From Acinetobacter suaedae (GTDB lineage: Bacteria > Pseudomonadota > Gammaproteobacteria > Pseudomonadales > Moraxellaceae), in contig NZ_CP043909.1 in assembly GCF_008630915.1 (NCBI RefSeq), positions 1,364,001-1,428,000 of the forward strand: a stretch of DNA of 64,000 nt. The letters are read 5' to 3'. The notes under the pieces were generated by a model. It made no database searches, was not told the DNA's origin, and worked only from the letters and a program-made list of their open reading frames with translations. The translations under genes were made by a program, and so were the position numbers. This document shows positions 47,392 to 56,243 of the stretch, piece after piece. Positions within the stretch are counted from its first letter, which is position 1, and every line of letters begins with the position of its first letter.

Positions 47392-48204
47392 TTATTTTTT
47401 CTGAATAAATTTTGCTTCTTCAGATTGAGGATATTGAGCTAGTAGTTTGGCTCTGTATTGGTTGGCTTGAGTTGTATTTTTATCGACTTCTTTTGCAATA
47501 CTATAGAGTTGATATAAAGCGCGAGATGCCCGAGCTGAGTTTGGGTATTGATTCACAACAGTCGTATAATTCTGCTTTGCAGCTGTATAGTTTACAGGTT
47601 CTACTGCAAGGTAGAACTCTGCAAGCCAAAAGTATGCATTACCAATATAAATACCATTTGGATGGTTTTTAATGAAGTTTTGCATTGGTTGGATGGCTTG
47701 TTTTGCACCGCCTTGTTTATAAGCATCCAATGCAACAGTATAAGCTGCTTTCTCTAACTCAATTTGATTGTTTGCATTCATATTTGATGCAGCTGTGCTT
47801 GGCTGGGATTGTGTTGGAGCAGGAGTATTTGATGCAGTGGTATTACTTGAAAGAGGTTGGGATGCATCAATTGGCTCTTCAGTATTCTCTTCTGGTGGAT
47901 CAATTTTTTGCGAAAGTAATTCTAAGCGTTGATCTAAATCTGTATAGCGATTGGTAAGCTCTTTCTTTAGTTGCTCAATTGCATTGTCGTGTTCTTCCAG
48001 CTGACCTCGTAGTTTACGAACTTCTTCTTCAAGGCGTTGGTTTTTCTGGATGAGTTCCCAATTTAAATTTGAGCCGACGTTTGCAGTATTATTACTGTTA
48101 TTGGCAGACTGTTGGCTAAGTGCACGAGATTCAATTGGAATATTCGCATATAAATATGCGCTGCTGAGTAACGCAACAAAGAGTACAGAATGCTTTTTTA
48201 GCAT
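47392..48204 (-). CDS. cpoB: CpoB/YbgF-like cell-division coordinator
   Basis: A 270-residue periplasmic protein. It has a signal peptide (residues 1-20, SAYLYA), a long coiled coil (about 45-100: LNWELIQKNQRLEEEVRKLRGQLEEHDN) that trimerises in CpoB, an Asn/Ser/Thr/Pro-rich linker (about 110-145), and a C-terminal TPR block (GNAYFWLAEFYLAVEPVNY, RASRALYQLYSIAKEV). CpoB connects peptidoglycan synthesis with outer-membrane constriction through Tol-Pal. In E. coli the gene is in tol-pal; here no tol gene is adjacent, so the assignment rests on domain order. Confidence 0.83.
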   Translation of the reverse strand: MLKKHSVLFVALLSSAYLYANIPIESRALSQQSANNSNNTANVGSNLNWELIQKNQRLEEEVRKLRGQLEEHDNAIEQLKKELTNRYTDLDQRLELLSQKIDPPEENTEEPIDASQPLSSNTTASNTPAPTQSQPSTAASNMNANNQIELEKAAYTVALDAYKQGGAKQAIQPMQNFIKNHPNGIYIGNAYFWLAEFYLAVEPVNYTAAKQNYTTVVNQYPNSARASRALYQLYSIAKEVDKNTTQANQYRAKLLAQYPQSEEAKFIQKK

Positions 48205-48525
48205 GAAAATCTATCCATTAAGTTGAAAGTTAAAGCTGTGAGTACATAAGTCGTCACTTTTAACGGACTTTTACACATAGCAAATACGTATCTTGATTTA
48301 GTCATTAAAACAGCAACTCATTTAAATGCAATAAGCATTTACAATCTTCAAGCACTTTGGGGGAGAATTTTTGAGTTGTTGTTTAATCTTTGTACATTGT
48401 TAAGTTGTCTAGAATGAAGGTTTTAGCGCGTTGATGAGGAAATAGGCAGTTGAACGAGAAACTCACTGAAAAATAGAGACAAGTCTTGCAACTCAGATAA
48501 AAACCTCTATACTTTGTCAGGCAAT
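48205..48525. other. Region between cpoB and ffs
   Basis: A 320-bp AT-rich gap holding the cpoB promoter region (minus side) and the ffs promoter (48486-48513). I see no further gene, hairpin or repeat. Confidence 0.4.
48486..48513 (+). promoter_or_regulatory. ffs promoter
   Basis: TTGCAA (48486-48491) and TATACT (48508-48513) with 16 bp between; the mature RNA would start about 12 bases after, near 48520. Confidence 0.75.
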
Positions 48526-48635
<110 letters not shown>

Positions 48636-48640
48636 ACCAA

Positions 48641-49123
48641 TTATTCTTCTTCGCTCGTTCGAGCAATTGTTTTTAAAATTACATCCATATCAAAGCCGCG
48701 ATACTGCAAAAACCGAATTTGTTTTGCTTTGAGTTTTGGGTCTTTCGTAACGTCTTCACCAAATTTTTTTACTTTAAGTTGGTAGGCTTGATCTAGCCAA
48801 TCCACTTCTTCAAGTTCTTCTGCTATTAATTCTGCATCTAGCTGTTTCGCCTTAAGTGCTTGTTTAATGCGTTGTAAGCCTTTTCCTTTACGAATTTGGC
48901 TTGATAGGGTTAAAGCTGCGACACGTTGATCACTCTGATAATTTTTTTCTGCTAGCTCTGTTACTAAAATTGCAACTTCATTTGGGTCAATTGCATATTG
49001 ATTTAGCTTTTCGGTTAATTCTGCTTGTGAGTAATCACGACGTGTCAGTAATGCAAATGCATATGACCGTAGTCTTTGTCCTGTAAGTGTCTTGGGTTTG
49101 TCATTTTTTGATGCGTTAAACAT
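48641..49123 (-). CDS. recX: RecA regulator RecX
   Basis: A 160-residue helical protein that caps and limits RecA filaments. The family block RLRSYAFALLTRRDYSQAELTEKLNQ is at the N-terminus, followed by three-helix repeats (VAALTLSSQIRKGKGLQRIKQALKAKQL, QIRFLQYRGFDMDVI). It is 113 bp downstream of recA, separated by a strong terminator, so it is read only on partial read-through or from its own promoter. The 3' end nearly abuts ffs. Confidence 0.9.
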   Translation of the reverse strand: MFNASKNDKPKTLTGQRLRSYAFALLTRRDYSQAELTEKLNQYAIDPNEVAILVTELAEKNYQSDQRVAALTLSSQIRKGKGLQRIKQALKAKQLDAELIAEELEEVDWLDQAYQLKVKKFGEDVTKDPKLKAKQIRFLQYRGFDMDVILKTIARTSEEE

Positions 49124-49204
49124 AGACTTTATTCTGTATTCCTCTGTAAAGCAGGTGACGATTTATTTTAACAGGCGAGTAATATATATGCAGAAAATGA
49201 TTAG

Positions 49205-49234
49205 ACGAAAAGAAAACGCCCCGAAGGGCGTTTT
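49205..49234 (-). terminator. recA terminator
   Basis: Arms AAAACGCCC / GGGCGTTTT (49213-49234) with a TTCG loop on the minus strand, then a T-rich tail (CTTTTC). It sits between recA and recX and must limit recX transcription. Confidence 0.88.
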
Positions 49235-49236
49235 GC

Positions 49237-50280
49237 TTAGCTTTCTAAGAAGTCGAGCTCTTCTTCTTCTACTGGAGCGGCTTCATTGGTGTTCTTTGTT
49301 AGAAGTTGTTCACGAATGAGCTTTTCAATTTCTTGTGCCATTTGTGGGTTTTCTTCAAAATGACGGATGACGTTATTCTTACCTTGACCAATTTTGTTGC
49401 CCTGATAAGAGTACCAAGCACCTGCTTTTTGAACAATATCTTGTTGGACTGCGAGATCAACCAGTTCACCTAGTTGATTTGTACCTTTCCCATACATGAT
49501 CTGGAACACTGCTTCTTTGAACGGCGGTGCCATTTTATTTTTAACAACTTTAACGCGAGTTTCATTACCGGTGATTTCATCACCTTCTTTCACTGCACCG
49601 ATACGACGGATGTCTAAGCGGACAGATGCATAGAATTTAAGTGCATTACCACCAGTTGTTGTTTCTGGGCTACCAAACATCACGCCAATCTTCATACGGA
49701 TTTGGTTAATGAAGATTACCATACAGTTTGAGCGCTTCGCATTACCAGTGATTTTACGCAATGCCTGACTCATCAAACGTGCTTGTAAGCCCATATGTGA
49801 ATCACCCATTTCGCCTTCAATTTCCGCTTTAGGGGTGAGGGCTGCAACGGAGTCGACAACGATAAGATCAATTGCGCCAGAACGAACCAGCATGTCTGCA
49901 ATCTCTAATGCTTGTTCACCGTTGTCAGGTTGTGAAACCAACAAGTTGTCAATATCTACGCCTAATTTGCGTGCATATTCAGGGTCTAAGGCATGTTCTG
50001 CATCGATAAATGCACAGGTACCACCAGTTTTTTGGCATTGAGCAATGGCTTGCAAAGTCATTGTGGTTTTACCAGAAGATTCTGGTCCATAGATTTCGAT
50101 GATACGCCCTTTGGGTAAACCACCAATACCAAGCGCAATATCAAGTGTTAGAGAACCCGTTGATACAGCTTCAACTGCTTGTACGGTATTATCACCTAAG
50201 CGCATCACTGTGTTCTTACCAAATTGTTTTTCAATTTGGCTTAAAGCAGCTTGTAACGCTTTACTTTTATTATCATCCAT
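49237..50280 (-). CDS. recA: Recombinase RecA
   Basis: A 347-residue recombinase. The polymerisation motif is at the N-terminus ([24 protein letters not shown]), Walker A is [12 protein letters not shown] (about 66-77), the Walker B block is [14 protein letters not shown], and the L1/L2 loops carry [21 protein letters not shown] and [36 protein letters not shown]. The C-terminal regulatory tail is acidic ([10 protein letters not shown]). A structured 5' leader (50281-50360) precedes it. Acinetobacter lacks a classical LexA, so RecA is regulated differently from E. coli. Confidence 0.98.
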   Translation of the reverse strand: MDDNKSKALQAALSQIEKQFGKNTVMRLGDNTVQAVEAVSTGSLTLDIALGIGGLPKGRIIEIYGPESSGKTTMTLQAIAQCQKTGGTCAFIDAEHALDPEYARKLGVDIDNLLVSQPDNGEQALEIADMLVRSGAIDLIVVDSVAALTPKAEIEGEMGDSHMGLQARLMSQALRKITGNAKRSNCMVIFINQIRMKIGVMFGSPETTTGGNALKFYASVRLDIRRIGAVKEGDEITGNETRVKVVKNKMAPPFKEAVFQIMYGKGTNQLGELVDLAVQQDIVQKAGAWYSYQGNKIGQGKNNVIRHFEENPQMAQEIEKLIREQLLTKNTNEAAPVEEEELDFLES

Positions 50281-50315
50281 CTCAAAACCTCAAAACTTTA
50301 TATTCTTAACGACTA

Positions 50316-50358
50316 ACCCAAGTGGATGTACTGAATCTCAACTTGTTGGGACTTGGGT
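50316..50358 (-). promoter_or_regulatory. recA 5' leader hairpin
   Basis: ACCCAAGT (50351-50358 on the minus strand) pairs with ACTTGGGT (50316-50323) to close a stem about 35 bases before the start codon. Cis control by the recA 5' leader has, as I recall, been reported in A. baumannii. I see no LexA-type SOS box nearby. Confidence 0.55.
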
Positions 50359-50451
50359 ATAGTGGCAGATTCTCGTTATTAATTCCACATCTGATCTATG
50401 TCAGTACGACACAAAATGACGCGCCCAAATTAAGAAAATATCAATCTCATC

Positions 50452-50880
50452 TTATTCATCGTGATAAGACCATGATTGAGCATTTTCATGTTTAAAACGA
50501 TTGATATCACGACGATCTTTTTTACTTGGTCGGTGATCTGGTCGCGCTAGATTATGCAACTTTCGCTGTGATGCATGCAACTCTCGACGCTCTATACTTT
50601 CAGCTGTTTCTTCGTAAAGTTGTTGTGCGATTGGCGCACCACCACGTATAGATGAAAGTGCTTTGACGATCACGGTTTTTTTCTCAAAGCCCTGTTGGAT
50701 GGTGAGCTGCATACCAATACGTACATCTCGAGAAACTTTTACGCGTTCATTATTGTGATGTACTTTGCCACCTTCGATAGCTGCTTTGGCAATAGAGCGT
50801 GTCTTAAAAAAACGTGCTGCCCAAAGCCATTTATCAATTCGCATGGCATCCATGCTTTCTGCTTCATGCTGTTTTGGCAT
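50452..50880 (-). CDS. hslR: Heat-shock ribosome-associated S4-domain protein Hsp15
   Basis: A 142-residue S4-type RNA-binding protein: MRIDKWLWAARFFKTRSIAKAAIEGGKVHHNNERVKVS is the canonical alphaL domain (residues about 13-50). The tail is highly basic (HNLARPDHRPSKKDRRDINRFKH). Hsp15 recycles free 50S subunits that still carry a nascent chain. The first codon overlaps the last codons of the upstream yrfG-like gene by 17 bp, with ribosome site AGGTAACAG inside that gene, so the pair is translationally coupled. An internal start (M10, MDAMRIDK) is possible but less likely. Confidence 0.93.
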   Translation of the reverse strand: MPKQHEAESMDAMRIDKWLWAARFFKTRSIAKAAIEGGKVHHNNERVKVSRDVRIGMQLTIQQGFEKKTVIVKALSSIRGGAPIAQQLYEETAESIERRELHASQRKLHNLARPDHRPSKKDRRDINRFKHENAQSWSYHDE

Positions 50881-51565
50881 CTGTTACCTGTATATTGGGT
50901 TCAAGATAATCAAGGAGTTCTGTAAGATGATCGAGAGCTGGGTAGTGCAGTTCGGCTGCTATGCGTGTAGGTTTGCTACTCGAGGGTTGTAAGATACTAA
51001 ATAATCGTGTAATTCCAAATTCCTCAGCACCTTTTAATACAGCAACCGTATCATCAATAAAGATGGTATCTGCTGGATCGAATGGATGTTGCTGTTGTAG
51101 TTTTTTCCAGAAGTTGACATCTTCCTTTGCAAAACCTAGTTCTTCACTACTGATCATTACTTCAAAGTAAGGGCTAAGTTCTACATTTTCAAGTTTTAGT
51201 TGTAGTCCCGCTCGATCTGCATTAGTTAATAACCAGCATCGATAACCCTGCGCTTTTAGTTGTTGCAGTAACTGGTGGCAACCAGAACGCGCTTTAATTT
51301 TTTCTTGATGTTCATATTGTAGCTGCAAGGTATCAATACCAACTTTGGTCGTCCAGTGCGCCGAAGAATACCAAGATAGTGTATGCTTATATTGTTGATA
51401 GAATTTAAATAGTGTCTGTTGACTTTGTGCCAGAGTACATTGATGAAGTTGAGCATGTCGCTCAGGCAGGCAATCATTCCAGATAAAATCATCAAAAGCT
51501 AAATCAAGTAAAGTGCCATCCATGTCGAACATGATGATTGGCGGTTGTAAATCTGAATATGACAT
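50864..51565 (-). CDS. yrfG: HAD-family nucleotidase, YrfG-like (GMP/IMP nucleotidase)
   Basis: A 233-residue HAD phosphatase: FDMDGTLLDLAFDDFIWND (DxDxT motif), then the Thr in CWLLTNADR, the Lys in LGFAKEDVNFWKK, and the Asp pair in IFIDDTVAVLKGA. The N-terminal block after the DxD resembles YrfG, which in E. coli dephosphorylates GMP/IMP. The next gene, hslR, overlaps its 3' end, as in the E. coli yrfG-hslR pair. It is divergent from cysQ with only 11 bp between start codons. Confidence 0.86.
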   Translation of the reverse strand: MSYSDLQPPIIMFDMDGTLLDLAFDDFIWNDCLPERHAQLHQCTLAQSQQTLFKFYQQYKHTLSWYSSAHWTTKVGIDTLQLQYEHQEKIKARSGCHQLLQQLKAQGYRCWLLTNADRAGLQLKLENVELSPYFEVMISSEELGFAKEDVNFWKKLQQQHPFDPADTIFIDDTVAVLKGAEEFGITRLFSILQPSSSKPTRIAAELHYPALDHLTELLDYLEPNIQVTDAKTA

Positions 51566-51576
51566 AAGGTTAATCT

Positions 51577-52434
51577 ATGTTTGTTAAAACGCTTGCCCCA
51601 CAAGACAACTTTATTTTGCAACTTGTTCCAGTTATGGCGCAAGCTAGTCAAATATTATTGGAAGAATATCAAAATTATTGTGCGGGTGGTGAGTTTAATA
51701 TTCAGGAAAAAATTGATGATTCACCTGTAACGCAAGCAGATTTAAAAGTAAATCGCTATTTAATCAAACAACTTGCGGAGTTAACGCCTGATTTGCCGGT
51801 ATTATCAGAAGAAAGTGATTATTCAGCACGTAGAAATTGGCAACGCTGTTGGATGCTTGATCCATTAGATGGGACAAAAGAGTTTATTCATGAGCGTGAT
51901 GAGTTTACGATTAATTTGAGTTTAATTGAAAATCATGAAACCACTTTTGCCATTATCGCTGTCCCATGTGAACAAGTGATGTATATTGGCTATCGATCAC
52001 AGTTACCTTATAAATATAGTTTTAGTAGACAAGAATGGTTGCAGTATCAGGTGGAATCACATTCATTAACGACACCCGTACAAATCGGTTTGAGTCACAA
52101 TAGCAAAAACCCTAAATATAAAAATTTTATTGAACCGATTTTACAGCACCGAGAAGTTACGCGACGTGAAGCTGGCAGTGCCTATAAATTTTGTATGATG
52201 TTGGAAGGTGAGATTGATATATATCCACGTTTTCATCCAACTTCGGAGTGGGATACTAGCTCAGGACAAGCATTTTTGGAGAGTATTGGTGGTGGGTTGA
52301 TGACACTGGAGGGAAAACCATTTCAATACAATCAGCGTGAAACGGTATTAAACAATGGTTTCATTGCATTTAAAGATCAAAGCTATAAAACAATTGCTTA
52401 TGATGCGTTGCGCTTATCTGGCATTTTAGATTGA
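51577..52434 (+). CDS. cysQ: 3'(2'),5'-bisphosphate nucleotidase CysQ
   Basis: A 285-residue inositol-monophosphatase-family enzyme that removes PAP (from PAPS use) during sulfate assimilation. The metal-binding blocks are EESD (residues about 79-82), WMLDPLDGTKEFI (about 93-105), and EWDTSSGQAFLESIGG near the C-terminus. The length is above the 246 of E. coli CysQ because of an insertion after residue 125 and an extended tail. Divergent from the yrfG-like gene; start codons are 11 bp apart. A histidine phosphatase gene follows on the same strand after 53 bp. Confidence 0.92.
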   Translation: MFVKTLAPQDNFILQLVPVMAQASQILLEEYQNYCAGGEFNIQEKIDDSPVTQADLKVNRYLIKQLAELTPDLPVLSEESDYSARRNWQRCWMLDPLDGTKEFIHERDEFTINLSLIENHETTFAIIAVPCEQVMYIGYRSQLPYKYSFSRQEWLQYQVESHSLTTPVQIGLSHNSKNPKYKNFIEPILQHREVTRREAGSAYKFCMMLEGEIDIYPRFHPTSEWDTSSGQAFLESIGGGLMTLEGKPFQYNQRETVLNNGFIAFKDQSYKTIAYDALRLSGILD

Positions 52435-52487
52435 GTGTTATGCTGCTCATGGTATAGTGAGTTAAGTTCTCATTTTAACTTTTAAAT

Positions 52488-53222
52488 ATGGCTTTGCATT
52501 TATTACCCAAAAGCATGTTTGAAGCAATTGATTTACTTCCAGATGCTTCAACACCTGTAACTTTATTCACGCGCCATTCATTGCGTGAATTGGTGAATGG
52601 GAAAGGTTTGGCGGGGTATGATTTGCAGTTAACTGAGCAAGGGCGAGAGCTTGCTTATGCTTGGGGACAATATTTAATTAAGAATACGGATCGAGCAATT
52701 CAACATTGTATTTCAAGTCCGATACAACGATGTGTGGATACCGCTGCTTTGATGATCGAGGGGGCTGATGTTGTTCATGAGAAGGTAAATACACATACCA
52801 TTGAGATCGTGGAACAGCGTTTGTTGGTCGAGCCAGGTAGTTTTGTTCTTGATATTCAGCAGGCAGCACCTTATTTTCGTAAACAGGGTGCATTAGGCTT
52901 TATTAATAGTTTTGTGAACAATGCATTGCCTGGAATGAAGCATCCAATTACAGGTGTTTTTGATGTATTGGAATTACTGTACCACACTCATCCCACACAT
53001 CAGAATGGTTTGAGCTTAGCCGTCAGTCATGACACGATACTCGCAGCAATTATTGCTATAATCTCTGGCAAGAATCAAATTGAACAAGCGGATTGGCCTG
53101 ATATGATGGAAGGTTTGTTCGTGTGGTTTGAGGGTGAAGATTTTGCAAATAGCAAGCTTAAATGGATTTGGCGTGGTCAAAGAGAAGAGTTGCTGATTAA
53201 GCATTTTCATGATCCTTCATAA
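52488..53222 (+). CDS. Histidine phosphatase superfamily protein
   Basis: A 244-residue protein. It has the RHS-type catalytic block LFTRHSLRELVNGKG (about 24-38, Arg-His), then ISSPIQRCVDTAALM (second phosphate-pocket Arg) and LAVSHDTILAAII (second catalytic His, about 178). The general fold is a phosphoglycerate mutase / acid phosphatase relative, longer than SixA. No substrate can be inferred. It follows cysQ on the same strand. Confidence 0.85.
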   Translation: MALHLLPKSMFEAIDLLPDASTPVTLFTRHSLRELVNGKGLAGYDLQLTEQGRELAYAWGQYLIKNTDRAIQHCISSPIQRCVDTAALMIEGADVVHEKVNTHTIEIVEQRLLVEPGSFVLDIQQAAPYFRKQGALGFINSFVNNALPGMKHPITGVFDVLELLYHTHPTHQNGLSLAVSHDTILAAIIAIISGKNQIEQADWPDMMEGLFVWFEGEDFANSKLKWIWRGQREELLIKHFHDPS

Positions 53223-53389
53223 TCAATAAAACTATCGTTTTAGAAATTAGCTTTCCTTAGTTTTTATTACATTTCCCCTATGGTTTGTTTTAGGTTATAT
53301 TTTTATAACCATATGATTTTTATAAATTAACTAAATCACATAATTTGTTTTTAACGATAAGTTATCGTGTTTATATTTGGGGAAATGTG

Positions 53390-56080
53390 ATGCAATTACG
53401 CCTAAAGTATTTAGCTGTTTGTCTTCTGCCTGCTACTTTATTTGCCTGTGGTGGAGGTGGAGGGGACGCAGGTGACAATAATAAAAGTGAAAATACCACC
53501 ACACCTCCTATTATAAATAAATACCCTGAACCAACGAAAGATGTGGTCGATGATTCTATTATTGGGTTCTATGATTATGATAAATCTGAACAAACACGCG
53601 TATTAAGAAATGATTTAAATGGAGATTTCATGGCGATGGTGCAATTTGCGCAAAGTCATGTGGTGAATCCAAAAAATAATGAAAAAGATTGGATGCCGAG
53701 ACTTACGGCTGAAAAAGATGCTCTTTTATTGGTTACACCTCTGGCTGATATGGGTGACATTCAAGCTTTACAAGCAGAGATTTATGATGGTCAGAAACGT
53801 TTAAGAACGATAGATTTAATTGAGCCGACACGAATTCCAGCATCAGATCAATCTAACACTGATGGTCGCCCAAAGGTAAGCTATTCAAAACGAGCATGGA
53901 GTGCAGCATTAAACTGGGATGAAATTCGTGCAGGTTTAAACATCCGAATTATAGATCCTACGAATAATCGTGCTGGTGTTTTGCCGGCAGAAAATATTGA
54001 TTTTGCTGTACCTGGAGAATTGGTGCTTCATAACATTCGACTGGGATTACTCACTGAGCCACCTAAATCAACAGGTCACTATATGTTATTAGAGCCTGCA
54101 AAAGCAGGGACGGACTATTTTCAAACGATTCCAGCTGCACGTATGGTGGTCGCGAAGTATGATGATTTAAAGCTAGATAAAGTAATGGTTGCTAGTGGCG
54201 TTATTTACGATGCAGCTAGCGACACTACGGGTGACGTGTATAGTGGTGATATGCGTGAAAATACAGCAAAATCTACTTTTGGTGTTGGTATTAATCTCGC
54301 TAACTGGGGGATTACCAGTGCATCCATGGCAAGCCAAGAACAACCACAACTTACACAAAGCCTTGTTGCTCACCATGCTCGTGGTAAATATAGCAATGGT
54401 GATGTCACACACGGTTTGAGTGGTGGAAACGGTATGCTGACTTTAATTGATTCGATTGGTAACGAATTTAGTCATGAAATTGGACATCACTATGGCTTGG
54501 GGCATTATCCGGGTTCTGTAGGAGACAATATGTTTTGGGCAGCGCATCATGCGGATAGTGGTTGGGGGTATATTGCTTTTCGAAATAAGATGCGTGGTAA
54601 TTTAAATTGGACGTCGACTAAATTATCTGATGGTAAAAATGGTGTACCCAACTTCTTGAATCAATATGCTTATGGTTGGGATGCAATGTCAGGTGGTGAT
54701 AGTGCAAGTAGTATCTCAAAATATACGCACTATACTGGTTATAGTACCTATTCAAAGATTCAACCTGCTTTTGATCGTCATGTTTGGGATGAATCCTCTC
54801 CAACAGGTTATAAAAAATGGAATACCATAACTCGACAAATGGAAGTATCACAGCCCAAAGTGCCTTCTTCGAAAAATGTTTGGTATAACAGCACGGATGG
54901 GAACTACTTGAAACCACGGTTGTTTGGCGTTCCCGTTTATACGATTTTAGGAGGTTATGATCCGGTTAATCAGGTCGGATTGATTTATCCTGCGGCTAAA
55001 GGTAATTGGGGAAATGTATTTAACTTATCTCAAGTTGATACAAATGCTAAGTCGGCAAATTGTTGGCTTAATATTCAATTTCCTAAAAGTTCTCAGAATA
55101 TAGCTTTAGCGCCACAGCGCGTAAATGTTGGAAGTAATGCAAATAAATTCCACATTAATCTTGCGCAAGCTGATGCACCTCAAACTGTGAATTTGTATTG
55201 TAGAAAAGCAAATGAAGATGCAACACTACTATCAAGTATTACAATACCCGCACATGACGTAGTATCAGATCCGTATGTGGAAATTGGCAAACAAGCTGGT
55301 TATTCGGCGCTTAGGGCAATTGAGTTACCACGGCTTGAACAGGCTTTGCTTGCCAATAAAGGTCGAGTGGTGATGACGCTTTCGGCTGAGTCAAAGTTAT
55401 TGCTAGAAACCTATCAATCATTTATAGGGCAATTGTCTGCTGACGCTCAGAAGGAAATGCTTCGTTATAATCAGCAGCAAGAAAAAATGTATCGCTTGAA
55501 TCGCTGGATGAATGTTTATTCTTCAGACTTGCATAAGACTGAACCTGAAGCTGTACAGGCCTTCAATAGATTTGTTGAGAAACTTGGCTTAACCAATGAT
55601 TTAGAACTCGGTTCTGCGACTCCATTGATGAATAGAACCCATTGCCTTAAAGCTGAGCAATTAGAAAGTGGCGTCTTAAATACTTATATAAGTGGTGCAG
55701 TTGGCTGTTCAGGGGATGATTCTGAAAAATGGATCTATGATGCCAATGGCAAAATTCATAATAATAAATATATAGGCCAATGTTTAACAACTGGTGCGGG
55801 TAATGTTATTCATTTATTGCCATGCGGTAATTTAGCAAATCAGATTTGGACAGTTGATTATGCTGCACAGACCATCAAGCAATCCAACCAATGTTTCGAT
55901 TTGGAAGGTGGTTATTTGACCAATAATCGAGCACGTCTGATTCGCTATGCATGTACGGGAGGTGGCAATCAAAAGTGGACGATTCCATTGATCAACAATA
56001 GCTTAATACTTGCAGAGTTATCTGCAAAGAATTTAGTGTTAGCGGAACTGTTGTTAAGAAAAGATGGATTAAAAAATTAG
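53390..56080 (+). CDS. StcE-like M66 zinc metalloprotease, lipoprotein, with C-terminal ricin-type lectin domain
   Basis: An 896-residue predicted lipoprotein. The ATG at 53390 is preferred over an upstream ATG at 53345 because GGGGAAATGTG sits just before it and because the signal peptide then ends in lipobox L-F-A-C (Cys20), followed by a Gly-rich tether. The catalytic motif HEIGHHYGLGH (H362, H366, H372) and the Met-turn DAMSGG (about 431) define a metzincin of family M66 (StcE, dictomallein). The FDRHVWDESSPTGYKKWN segment also matches. Residues about 750-880 contain two QxW-type repeats (NQIWTVD, NQKWTI), a beta-trefoil lectin domain. M66 enzymes cleave O-glycosylated mucins; the lectin could target the protease to glycans. 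The gene is alone. Confidence 0.88.
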   Translation: MQLRLKYLAVCLLPATLFACGGGGGDAGDNNKSENTTTPPIINKYPEPTKDVVDDSIIGFYDYDKSEQTRVLRNDLNGDFMAMVQFAQSHVVNPKNNEKDWMPRLTAEKDALLLVTPLADMGDIQALQAEIYDGQKRLRTIDLIEPTRIPASDQSNTDGRPKVSYSKRAWSAALNWDEIRAGLNIRIIDPTNNRAGVLPAENIDFAVPGELVLHNIRLGLLTEPPKSTGHYMLLEPAKAGTDYFQTIPAARMVVAKYDDLKLDKVMVASGVIYDAASDTTGDVYSGDMRENTAKSTFGVGINLANWGITSASMASQEQPQLTQSLVAHHARGKYSNGDVTHGLSGGNGMLTLIDSIGNEFSHEIGHHYGLGHYPGSVGDNMFWAAHHADSGWGYIAFRNKMRGNLNWTSTKLSDGKNGVPNFLNQYAYGWDAMSGGDSASSISKYTHYTGYSTYSKIQPAFDRHVWDESSPTGYKKWNTITRQMEVSQPKVPSSKNVWYNSTDGNYLKPRLFGVPVYTILGGYDPVNQVGLIYPAAKGNWGNVFNLSQVDTNAKSANCWLNIQFPKSSQNIALAPQRVNVGSNANKFHINLAQADAPQTVNLYCRKANEDATLLSSITIPAHDVVSDPYVEIGKQAGYSALRAIELPRLEQALLANKGRVVMTLSAESKLLLETYQSFIGQLSADAQKEMLRYNQQQEKMYRLNRWMNVYSSDLHKTEPEAVQAFNRFVEKLGLTNDLELGSATPLMNRTHCLKAEQLESGVLNTYISGAVGCSGDDSEKWIYDANGKIHNNKYIGQCLTTGAGNVIHLLPCGNLANQIWTVDYAAQTIKQSNQCFDLEGGYLTNNRARLIRYACTGGGNQKWTIPLINNSLILAELSAKNLVLAELLLRKDGLKN

Positions 56081-56243
56081 AAGTTATTTATCCAACTTAG
56101 GATGAGTCATCGTTGCAAGTAAAGTCTATTTAAGTATGAATAGACTCTGCTTAGAAAATTAAAAAATTACTTTTAAAAAGTTTAAAAATTCGTCATTATA
56201 TGACAATAAAAAAGATAAATCAGACACATAACTGGATAAAAAT

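Noticed and set aside
53345..53389. Earlier ATG for the M66 protease
   Set aside because: It adds 15 residues before a proper lipoprotein signal peptide, while the ribosome site sits just before 53390.
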